DNA of 64,000 nucleotides from NCBI GenBank assembly GCA_029582155.1, contig CM055895.1, forward strand, positions 52,543,250 to 52,607,249, read 5' to 3'. How positions within the stretch are numbered: the first letter of the stretch is position 1; every line of letters begins with the position of its first letter. The notes under the pieces are model-generated. The model saw only the letters and a list, made by a program, of their open reading frames with translations, was not told the DNA's origin and made no database searches. Source of the stretch: Panopea generosa. Its lineage: Eukaryota; Mollusca; Bivalvia; Adapedonta; Hiatellidae. The translations under genes and the position numbers were made by a program. This document shows, piece after piece, positions 13,301-26,027 of this stretch.

Positions 13301-16300
13301 TATAAAACTAATATTTTAGAAGATGTAATTCTTCATTCATTGTAAAATCCTGTAATACGAATAAAAAATGAAAATTGGAATAAAACTAGGAACAAAAAGT
13401 TGATAAGTTGATAACAGAAAATCACAAACTGTTTTTAAAAAAAGCCATTTCCATATGTGATGTGGTTTCTCAACTTTATAAAACAAATACATTTTTTAAG
13501 TTTAATCGCCTTCCATAGTTGGAAAAAGTCCTATTTTAAATAAATTAGTATTTTGATAGAACCGCTAGTGAAATGATTTGCAAAGCCGTCGGGGTTTTAT
13601 ACAAAACACTTTTGAAAAACCATGTCATTTAATTGATATTATTCTGAGAGTTAAGATATCAATATATACTTATTATTGGACCTTATGGACATAACTCTAC
13701 TATCAAAAATTTTTATATCAATCCGCAGAGCAAAGATATATCAGTATAGTAGTAAACATATTTTTAAATTAAAGAATCAATGTGCTGACTGATTCTTTCC
13801 ATCCCCGCATGCAATTGAATATAAAACACATGGTACCACAACAACACAAACACAGTAAATATGTTGCAAAATCATTATAAAGAAAACAAAAAAGGGCAAA
13901 TAAGAAACCACTTTCAGTTTTTTTATTCATGTAGTATGTTGTACATTCATATATTGTCTTAATTGAAATAGGATCCGTCTGTCTAATCCGTCTTAATGAT
14001 AAACATGATTCTGTTCTACATAGCTTGTATTAGTCCAGCATTATCGTTTTGTTATGTCACATGCGCTATGATATATTGCATACAATATGCATTATTCCAC
14101 ATAACAGTAGATTGTTTACCATTTTGTAGTATCAAGTATAATAATATAAATTCAAGGCACGTTTTTAATTCATAGCCAATGTTGATTATGTCAGTTGGTT
14201 GGTGATATTTACATTAATCTCTTCAAGGTGTGCCAATTACTAAAGCATATATCAAACAAATCAAATAAATAGAAAAACAATATGATATATTATATTAAGT
14301 CGCACATCGATCAAATTAAACAATCAAATTAAACGACCAGGTAGAACGTTTTAATATACATTGAGTCAAGTGTCTTTTTGGTCACCCACCAGCATTTTTC
14401 AGAAACGGATGATTAAGTTAATCTAACAAATAGGACTGAATCATATACACCAAATAGTACGTATTTGAAAATTTGATAGCAATATCATAAAGAATGAAAA
14501 CGTCACACTGCTATAAAAACAGCCACCCTCTTATAAAAAAAACACACAACTGTTGACATTGGCAATATCCTGTATGTATGTACATCATCCTCACGCGGAG
14601 ATGACAGCCAGACATTGATAATATATACCTGTGAAGGGATGTTTGAGGGACACCATTTGAAGCCTGCTGGACAGTTCCGTCCAATTCATTGCAGATGAGA
14701 CTTCTATGACAGAGCCCTTACACGACGCTTAAGCAGGTCCCAAACAATCTCAATTGGATTGAGGTCAGGACTTTTGGCAGGCCACTGTATACTCCTGATG
14801 TTGTTTAATTGTAACATTTATTGAGTGTTTTTCGCGGAATGATCAGGTGTATTTTCTTGCGGTAACGATATTCCTCGGTTTGCCCTGATATATGGAATAA
14901 GTCACTGGGCAATGACCTGGTTTTGAAGGTACAGTGCAGTAAGGTTGCCACTACCAGTAACAATGCGGCGTCGCCATAGCTGTGTGACGTTTTGATAAGA
15001 TAATGGCCTTCTTTATAAAACTGTTACGTTTTCATTGTTTATGATATTGTTATAAAATTTAACTCATGTACACAATTAATTTATGTACATGATTTGCTCC
15101 TTCTTGTGATATTTACCATATTCATTTTTGAAATATGGTTAGAAGATCAATTAGAAATTCGACTTAGTGTATTAATTATTGAGAACAAAATTAGACAGTT
15201 ATATAATTATGATGGATATGTTGAAATGAGTAAAGATAAATATTATTTAGTAAATAGTGTCATAGTAAAACATGACTCGATGAAACAGAGTCGGCTTTTT
15301 ACTCATGGATACATTCTGTGCTTCTAATGGATGTCATCATAGAGTATTGGCCTTCACATCGGCAGTCTCCGTACGTGCTGAATGATGTTCATAAAAAATC
15401 GCTCTTTTCACTCGGTGATTTGTCATTTCCGATTTCCTAGAAACATGACTCTTAACCGGTATTCTTCGACAATATAACGCTGTACTAGGGGTGTGATGGT
15501 GTTGTATAGTTGTATTCCTCGACAATATAACGCTGTACTAGGGGTGTGATAATGTTGCATAGTTGTATTCCTCGAAAATATAACGCTGTACTAGGGGTGT
15601 GATGGAGTTGTATAGTTGTATTCCTCGACAATATAACGCTGTACTAGGGGTGTGATGGAGTTGTATAGTTGTATTCTTCGAAAATATAACGCTGTACTAG
15701 GGGTGTGATGGAGTTATATAGTTGTATTCCTCGACAATATAACGCTGTACTAGGGGTGTGATGGTGTTGTATAGTTGTATTCCTCGACAATATAACGCTG
15801 TACTAGGGGTGTGATGGTGTTGTATAGTTGTATTCCTCGACAATATAACGCTGTACTAGGGGTGTGATGGTGTTGCATAGTTGTATTCCTCGACAATATA
15901 ACGCTGTACTAGGGGTGTGATGGTGTTGCATAGTTGTATTCCTCGACAATATAACGCTGTACTAGGGGTGTGATGGAGTTGTATATTTGTATTCCTCGAC
16001 AATATAACGCTGTACTAGGGGTGTGATGGAGTTGTATAGTTGTATTCCTCGACAATATAACGCTGTACTAGGGGTGTGATGGAGTTATATAGTTGTATTC
16101 CTCGACAATATAACGCTGTACTAGGGGTGTGATGGTGTTATATAGTTGTATTCCTCGACAATATAACGCTGTACTAGGGATGTGATGGTGTTGTATAGTT
16201 GTATTCCTCGACAATATAACGCTGTACTAGGGATGTGATGGTGTTGTATAGTTGTATTCCTCGACAATATAACGCTGTACTAGGGGTGTGATGGAGTTGT

Positions 16301-19300
16301 ATAGTTGTATTCCTCGACAATATAACGCTGTACTAGGGGTGTGATGGAGTTGTATAGTTGTATTCCTCGACAATATAACGCTGTACTAGGGGTGTGATGG
16401 TGTTGTATAGTTGTATTCCCCGACAATATAACGCTGTACTAGGGGTGTGATAATGTTGCATAGTTGTATTCCTCGAAAATATAACGCTGTACTAGGGATG
16501 TGATGGTGTTGTGTAGTTGTATTCCTCGACAATATAACGCTGTACTAGGGGTGTGATGGAGTTGTATAGTTGTATTCCTCGACAATATAACGCTGTACTA
16601 GGGGTGTGATGGAGTTGTATAGTTGTATTCTTCGACAATATAACGCTGTACTAGGGGTGTGATCGAGTTATATAGTTGTATTCCTCGACAATATAACGCT
16701 GTACTAGGGGTGTGATGATGTTGTATAGTTGTATTCCTCGACAATATAACGCTGTACTAGGGGTGTGATGATGATGCATAGTTGTATTCTTCGACAATAT
16801 AACGCTGTACTGAGGGTGTGATAATGTTGCATAGATGTATTCCTCGAAAATATAACGCTGTACTAGGGGTGTGATGGAGTTGTATAGTTGTATTCCTCGA
16901 CAATATAACGCTGTACTAGGGGTGTGATGGAGTTGTATAGTTGTATTCCTCGACAATATAACGCTGTACTAGGGGTGTGATGGTGATGCATAGTTGTATT
17001 CTTCGAAACTATAACGCTGTACAAGGGGGTGTGCTAATGTTGCATAGTTGTATTCCTCGACAATATAACGCTGTACTAGGGGTGTGCTAATGTTGCATAG
17101 TTGTATTCCTCGAAAATATAACGCTGTACTAGGGGTGTGATGGAGTTGTATAGTTGTATTCTTCGACAATATAACGCTGTACTAGGGGTGTGATGGAGTT
17201 GTATAGTTGTATTCTTCGACAATATAACGCTGTACTAGCGGTGTGATGGAGTTGTATAGTTGTATTTTTCGACAATATAACGCTGTACTAGGGGTTTGAT
17301 TGAGTTGCATAGTTGTATTCATTGACAATATAACGCTGAACTAGGGATATAATGATGTTGCATAGTTGTATTCCTCGACAATATAACGCTGTACTAGGGG
17401 TGTGATGGAGTTGTATAGTTGTATTCTTCGACAATATAACGCTGTACTAGGGGTGTGATGGAGTTGTATAGTTGTATTCTTCGACAATATAACGCTGTAC
17501 TAGGGGGGTGATGGAGTTGTATAGTTGTATTTTTCGACAATATAACGCTGTACTAGGGGTGTGATGGTGATGCATAGTTGTATTCCTCGACAATATAACG
17601 CTGAACTACTGGTGTGATGGAGTTGTATAGTTGTATTCTTCGGCAATATAACGCTGTACTAGGGGTGTGATGGAGTTGTATAGTTGTATTCCTCGACAAT
17701 ATAACGCTGTACTAGGGGTGTGATAATGTTGCATAGTTGTATTCCTCGAAGAAAATATAACGCTGTACTAGGGGTGTGATAATGTTGCATAGTTGTATTC
17801 CTCGACAATATAACGCTGTACTAGGGGGTGATGGAGTTGCACAGTTGTATTTTTCGACAATATAACGCTGTACTAGGGGTGTGATGGAGTTGTATAGTTG
17901 TATTCCTCGACAATATAACGCTGTACTAGGGGTGTGATGGAGTTGTATAGTTGTATTCTTCGACAATATAACGCTGTACTAGGGGTGTGATGGTGTTGTA
18001 TAGTTGTATTCCTCGACGACAATATAACGCTGAACTATGGGTGTGATAATGTTGCATAGTTGTATTCCTCGAAAATATAACGCTGTACTAGGGTATGATG
18101 GAGTTGCATAGTTGTATTCTTCGACAATATAACGCTGTACTAGGGGTGTGATAATGTTGCATAGTTATATTCCTCGAAAATATAATGCTGTACTAGGGGT
18201 GTGATGGAGTTGTATAGTTGTATTCTTCGACGATATAACGCTGTACTAGGGGTGTGATGGAGTTGCATAGTTGTATTCTACGACAATATAACGCTGAACT
18301 ATGGGTGTGATGGAGTTGCATAGTTGTATTCTTCGACAATATAACGCTGAACTATGGGTATGATGATGTTGCATTGTTGTATTCCTCGACAATATAACGC
18401 TGTACTACGGATATAATGATGTTGCATAGTTGTATTCCTCGAAAATATAACGCTGAACTAGGGGTGTGATGGAGTTGCATAGTTGTATTCATTGAAAATA
18501 TAACGCTGAACTTAGGGTGGGATGATGTTGCATAGTTGTATTCCTTGAAATTATAACTCTGAACTATGGGTGTGAGGATTTTGCATATATGTATTCCTCG
18601 ACAATATAACGCAGAACTAGGGGTGTGATGGAGTTGCATAGTTGTATTCCTTGAAAATATAACGCTGAACTTAGGGTGGGATGATGTTGCATAGTTGTAT
18701 TCCTCGACAATATAACGCTGTACTAGGGGTGTAATGATGTTGCATAGTTGTATTCCTTGAAAATATAACGCTGTACTAGGGTTGTGATGGAGTTGTATAG
18801 TTGTATTCCTTGAAAATATAACGCTGTACTAGGGGTGTGATGGAGTTGTATAGTTGTATTCCTCGACAATATAACGCTGTACTGAGGGTGTGATAATGTT
18901 GCATAGTTGTATTCCTCGAAAATATAACGCTGTACTAGGGATATAATGATGTTGCATAGTTGTATTCCTCGACAATATAACGCTGTACTAGGGGTGTGAT
19001 AATGTTGCATAGTTGTATTCCTCGACAATATAACGCTGAACTATGGGTGTGATGGAGTTGTATAGTTGTATTCCTCGAAAATATAATGCTGTACTAGGGG
19101 TGTGATGGAGTTGCATAGTTGTATTCCTCGAAAATATAACGCTGTACTAGGGGTGTGATAATGTTGCATAGTTGTATTCCTCGAAAATATAACGCTGTAC
19201 TAGGGGTGTGATGGTGTTGCATAGTTGTATTCCTCGACAATATAACGCTGTATTAGGGATGTGATGGAGTTGCATAGTTGTATTCCTCGAAAATATAAAG

Positions 19301-22300
19301 CAGAACTAGGGGTGTGATGAAGTTGCATAGTTGTATTCATTGAAAATATAACGCTGTACTGGGGTGTGATGAAGTTGCATAGTTGTATTCATTGAAAATA
19401 TAAAGCAGAACTAGGGGTGTGATGAAGTTGCATAGTTGTATTCCTTGAAAACATAACGTTGAACTTAGGGTGCGGTTAAGTTGCATAGTTGTATTTTTCG
19501 AAAATATAACGCTGTACTAGGGGTGTGATGAAGTTGCATAGTTATTTTCCATGAAACTATAACGCTGAACTTAAGGTGTGGTCAGTTGCATAGTTGTACT
19601 TTTCGAAAAATATAACACTGTTCTAGGGGTGTGGTGAAGTTGCATAGTTGTATTCATTGAAAATATAAAGCAGAACTAGGGGTGTGATGAAGTTGCATAG
19701 TTGTATTCCTTGAAAACATAACGTTGAACTTAGGGTGCGGTTAAGTTGCGTAGTTGTATTCCTCGAAAATATAACTCTGAACTTAGGGTGTGATGAAGTT
19801 GCATAGTTGTATTCTTGGACAATATAACTCTGATCTTAGGGTGTGATGAAGTTGCATAGTTGTATTCCTCGACAATATAACGCTGTATAAGTGGTGTGAT
19901 GAAGTTGCATAGTTGTATTTTTCGAAAATATAACGCTGAACTAGGAGTGTTATGATGTTGCATATTTGTATTTTTCGAAAATATTACGATGAACTAGGGC
20001 TGTGATGATGTTGCATAGTTGTATTCCTCGAAAATATAACGCTGAACTAGGGGGTGTGATCATGTTGCATAGTTAGTTACTCAATAAAACCCTGTCTGCT
20101 ATTTTCTTTTTGAAAATAAAAACAAACAGTAAAATATAAAAGGTTTTGCTGTCTTTTATAAAAAGCCAAAACCTTATATACACACGCGAATATTGATGCT
20201 GACACATCGCGTGTATATTGAAATATTGATTATTTATATAACATGTATTGGTTAGAAAGGATATGTACAAATAAGTTTTTAAAAGTATATTTTATAGAAA
20301 ATGAAATTATGATCAGTCTGATATTGATTTATTAAAAATATCAATAAATCAGGTTAAGATACAAGAAATAATCTCATTCTTTGCTGCATGATTAATAAAA
20401 AGGTCAGCATTAATTGGATTTAACAAATCAAAATTAATCGTACTTGTTTACCACATATTGTGTAGATCTATATCTCTCTTTGAACTACCCCATCGTAAAT
20501 CTAATATATGCAACCAATATAAACCAATCTTAAACTATACGTAAATAAAAACATTTTGGAGATTTAAAACCACAAATCTTAATACACAGGTACATGCATA
20601 ACTTATGTTTTTGAACTAATTGGAGTGAAAAACATTCTTCCAAATATGATTTGTATTTGCTTGAATATCGATTTTGGTTTATTGATAGAAATAACAAAAA
20701 ATGGATATTTACATTTCATTCATATTCTAACCAATTTATCACAAACTGCGATTTTAATTAAGATATCAGAACATTTGTAAATCTAAGTGCCTCAATTCCT
20801 GGGGAAGAGGGAGGGGTTTTTGCTGATATAGATTGCTCTAATACCGTTCAGGAAAACTCGTGGCGTTTATTGGTGCTATTTTGCGAGTGATATTAGTTAT
20901 TAGTTAACTATTCCATCGCAACCACATAGCGTTCCAATAGGTTTTCTAATTACATATATAGCATATGTATTTGCTCTTAATGTTCCCCGTTAATTAATTC
21001 TTTCCTCAATTTTGGCTTTTTCTTCTTCCAACTTTGTACTTATATGAATCAGGGCTTGGTCTCCTTACAGCCAGTGTGTATTACAGTCTAATAGCCTCGT
21101 TGTATCTTTAAACTGACTAAATACAATTCATTCTTTACAATTTGAAAAGCATGTAGTACTATCGGTATCATGGTTATAGTCGGTATGTCTATTTAAATTT
21201 ACACTGTCTTGTTTTATGATGTGACGCCGGGGTAAGAGCGAGGTTGAGCGCATCCATTAACCAGCTTCGAGCTCTCCAGTGTCGGTTGGGGTACTGACCG
21301 CTCCAACAACTTCGTTTGTATGTATTGACTGTACTAATTATGTTTAGATCATATGCGTAGAGCATCGAACCCAGGATCCAAGGGTCGTGGGTTTGTTCGA
21401 TCCCCTGTCAAGACTATATATAGTGTCATTGAGCAAGACACTTTATCCGCATATGCTTAGTACTGGTTCTACTCAGAAAGACATAGAGCGCGTTTTAAAA
21501 TCTTGTCTCACAATCATGGTAAAATAAATAAGTTTTAAAATTCATATATTTATTACGATTATACTGTTGTATTGGCAGTAACCTTTGAATGCTCTTACGT
21601 ATCCTGTTGGGTGCATGTGTTCTCATTCTAAACCATAAACATTTACCGCAGATTGCTATATAGGTGAGAGTTGGTTTGCTGTTATAGCACTTTAATGCTA
21701 AAACAGCAGTATTCATACAGATATGATTATGAAAAGAACTTATTGGACGCATAAACCATGGTATATTATGTAATAACCCCACAATTACACAAAACAACAT
21801 ATAAAGTAACAGTATGGGTGTAATAAAAATTCAATATCAGCATTGATTCAAACGGTAAATACATGAAGTTAAATACCGCAGTTCTCAAAATCAATTTGTT
21901 TTATATTTATTGCTTAAATTTCCTAGACTGTGCTACATTTTATAAAATGTGATGAGACCATATTCGCCGTCAGAAAATAGAATGGTACAGTGTCAGAGTT
22001 TCAATAAAGGATAATTCACAATCTCTGTTTATTGCAATATTGCATGTGATGCCAACATCGTATACCAGCGGTTAAGAGAGATTTTATCAACGACGATAAC
22101 AATATTGATGAATTACGTCATTAATTAAGCGGAATATTTTATAGGGGTAAATAACTTGAGAAAAGATAGTATGTAAATTAAATAAACTGTATTCAAAACA
22201 TGTTCCTATTCTTAAGATTATATCAACCGTGCAATTCTCCGCAGCTATTTCATCATATGAATTGCTTTCTCTTTTGCTAAAAGCACAACCAACAAGTTAA

Positions 22301-25300
22301 CGATGAACTTGAATTAAACGATCTTTGCGGATGACTGATCATGTGACACCACGTATCAAGATCAGCTGTTGCTAACCAGCTAAGAAAATGTAATTAACCA
22401 TATTCAATATAACGGATAAGTTGTCAGAATAAAATGCAACACGAAACATACTAAGTAGAATTGTTAAAAGTCACATTGCAAATATTGACTTTCTAGACAA
22501 CTCTTTCACGATTCAAACCCATGTATAATTAGTGTCGTAATCAGATATTACATGAACTGTTATGCTAGTCTATCCCAGAACCTGATATCTCCCGAATCAG
22601 GTCTATTAACCACCAAAGAAAGGTAAGGAATTCTATGCCTGTCCAACATTGCATAGCAGTTGGACGGGTTGACTAAACTGTGACGTCATTGAAACTTTGA
22701 GTTGACGCAACTGACCAATCAACGTGCTCAAATGGGTCATTCCCAACATTGCTATATAAAATATGCTGTCGTATCTGTAAGGTAATATTCTGGCGGGGTA
22801 ACGTATATTTACACTGTCTCGCTTTATGGTGGGACGACTTGTGTAGATACACAAGGTATTAGTCTTGATCATATGCGACGCTTGCTTTTCTAAAAGACAA
22901 TAGTTTTGACAAGTTCGACAAAGAATAAAAGTAAAATATTTTAGCGATTATCTAATAACGTGTTTTATTGGTTTATTTAAACAATCGGACTACCTCGGAG
23001 ATTTCCATAGTATTTCAAAAGATGTTTATTTCTATATTCTTTATTTTTATATTATTAGATATTTTCTATGGCAAAGATCTTGTACAAGATAACTGCCATG
23101 ATTTATATTTTTAAATTTCATTGTAACAAAATCATTGCAGAGGTGTATTTGTTTCAGCCAATCAGATCTTACATCCTGATTCAAACGTTTCTTCTGCACA
23201 AATGTCACGACGTTTGTCTTTTAGAAAAGCATGCGTCGCATATGATCAAGACTATATATAAGCTCTCCAATGGTTGTTTTGCTATTTGTCGTTACAAGGC
23301 GAGTGAATCTATTGTCACTTCTTCTGTATGTATTTATTGTACTTTTATTTTATGCTTTTTGATGAATTATAGATATTTCTCTATTCTATCTATTATATTT
23401 CTATATATATTTCCAAACAGTGAAATTATGAAGAAAAAACAATTGTCCTTGCATATGAGATATAATTTAAAAAATATATTTTAAAAAAATATAAAAAAAA
23501 AATGCTTTAATTTTTTTTTATCCAATAATATCTAATGGCGAATTGAGGTTAAAAATCTAAAAATAAGACATTTGGTGAAATATAATTCGATCTTACACCA
23601 AAACAACAAAGTTCCTCTATATTTTTACTACTTTATTTTCTATCTAAAATATGTACTGTTTTATGTTTGGAACCGAATATCTTATCGCATATCTTGTATT
23701 TCCATTAACGCTAAACTGGAATATATGTTATATATGGAGTATATAATAAATAACCAATATCTGAAAATGGATAGTGTTTTGGGTTTTCTAATTGCAGGTT
23801 TATTATGGATAGAATGTAAACATATCTACAGCTCAGGGGGTCTGTCATATTTCACGGATTATTACAACTTTATGGATTACAGTGTATTGTCCATGTACCT
23901 AGCATCCTATGTACTGCGGTTCTTTACTGAGTATATGGTGTCAGACGCTGACAAGTAAGTACTTAACTCAAAGACTAGAGAGATTAGTATTGTCTCGTAT
24001 ATACTCCTCCCAGTTATTTGCCCTAAATGTTGGATACTGAAAATAAAATAGTTATCACATATAGTGAGTACTATTTCTGAAATTATAAAAAATGTATTAA
24101 AACCAACTCGGGTTCATGACCACACTGCCTTATCCGTGGTATATTCCTAGTATTAGTATATATAGTTCAAATCATCATCATCATTCATGATTCGTGGTTT
24201 GTAGCAGCAGCATGATAGTGTTTCACGTAGGTATTTTGTACTCAATATATACAGCATAATTGTCGGTTTTACTCACCTATCATTGAGTTCTAATGTGGTA
24301 TGACCACCAGTGGCAGGGCTACAAGCAAGCATGCCTGTTTCAATGTTCCAGACTGGTATATAAGGTGGTATTACTACCAGTGACAGGGCTACAAGCAAGC
24401 ATGCCTGTTTCAATGTTCCAGACTGGTATATAAGGTGGTATGACCACCAGTGGCAGGGCTACAAGCAAGCATGCCTTTTTCAATGTTCAAGACTGGTATA
24501 TAAGGTGGTATTACTACCAGTGACAGGGCTACAAGCAAGCATGCCTATTTCAATGTTCCAGACTGGTATATAAGGTGGTATGACCACCAGTGACAGGGCT
24601 ACAAGCAAGCATGCCTTTTTCAATGTTCAAGACTGGTATATAAGGTGGTATTACTACCAGTGGCAGGGCTACAAGCAAGCATGCCTATTTCAATGCTCCA
24701 GACTGGTATATAAGGTGGTATGACCACCAGTGACAGGGCTACAAGCAAGCATGCCTATTTCAATGTTCCAGACTGGTATATAAGGTGGTATGACCACCAG
24801 TGGTAGGGCTACCAGCAAGCATGCCGATTTCAATGTTCCAGACTTGTATGTAACTGATATTTCACTGAAACCAATCTTTTCAGATTTTTTTTTTTTTAAA
24901 TATAGATTTGCATGACATTTTAAGAGTGGCCCATGAACATTACACCATAATCTTATATACTGACCTTAAATATTCATTCGTCACATTGCAAGATTCATAC
25001 CAGCATCCTTTTAATACAATGCGATAAAGAGATCCCTTAAAAGCAATCAAAAGAAGAAAAAAACAGACTCATTTTATTGCAACTGTTCATGATGGGTAAG
25101 AAAATGTGCACCAGCCGTCAAGCCTGATAACACCGACTTAGCAGTATTATTTCCCGAGCCATGCTGCTTGTTCTACACGATTCCTCATTCAAATTACATT
25201 CTGTTTATATAACGTATTATTCCACGATCGTTTATTTGCATGACTCGATTCCTATACTCTTTGTCATGTTTAGAAAGGTTGACAATTGTCATTGACGAAT

Positions 25301-25949
25301 GCTTTGATTTAAATCACGCCTTTTTAATGCTCAAAACGTGCTTATCTCAAACTAAATACAAATTTGATGTTTTGATGACACCCCTTCATTTTTGACAATT
25401 CTGCCCATTTGTTACAGTGTATCACTACGCATCTTTAAACTGTTATATCTTCAACAAACAGTACCCAATGTCATCCAAACTTGGCAAAACTCATGAAAAT
25501 GTTCCAATGTTCTTATATGTACATATGTACAAACATATGATCATTTTAAGCATTTTCAACAAAAATTAGTTATTAAGGGGAGATAATTGGTAAATGAGAC
25601 CTTAAGCTCTGCATATTTAAAAGTCAGAAATTTCGTTGTTGTGAATTGAATTATCACCCTCTATGAAATAAAAAAACATATGGATTCACTGTATCTTCAT
25701 GATCGAACGGGTTTCTAAATTTGTCCATTATATAACATGTGAGTAGTCATGAATCCTTAACTGGATCCTACTCATATAAAGATAGATGTGTTGCATGTAA
25801 AACCATAATATATAAGTCATTGTAGGCATCAAATTTATTGGTTTTGCAGAGGCCTTGATATTGTATCTATGGTTTACATTGTAGCTAGGCGCGCTCGCCG
25901 TAGTCTGGGCTGTACATTTATGTCTGATTACTCACAAATAATTATCTCC

Positions 25950-26027
<78 letters not shown>

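Noticed and set aside
15337-19963. A series of 60-100 codon minus-strand ORFs ([21 protein letters not shown])
   Set aside because: They are readings of the 53-bp array cycling through three frames; no start, splice or domain support.
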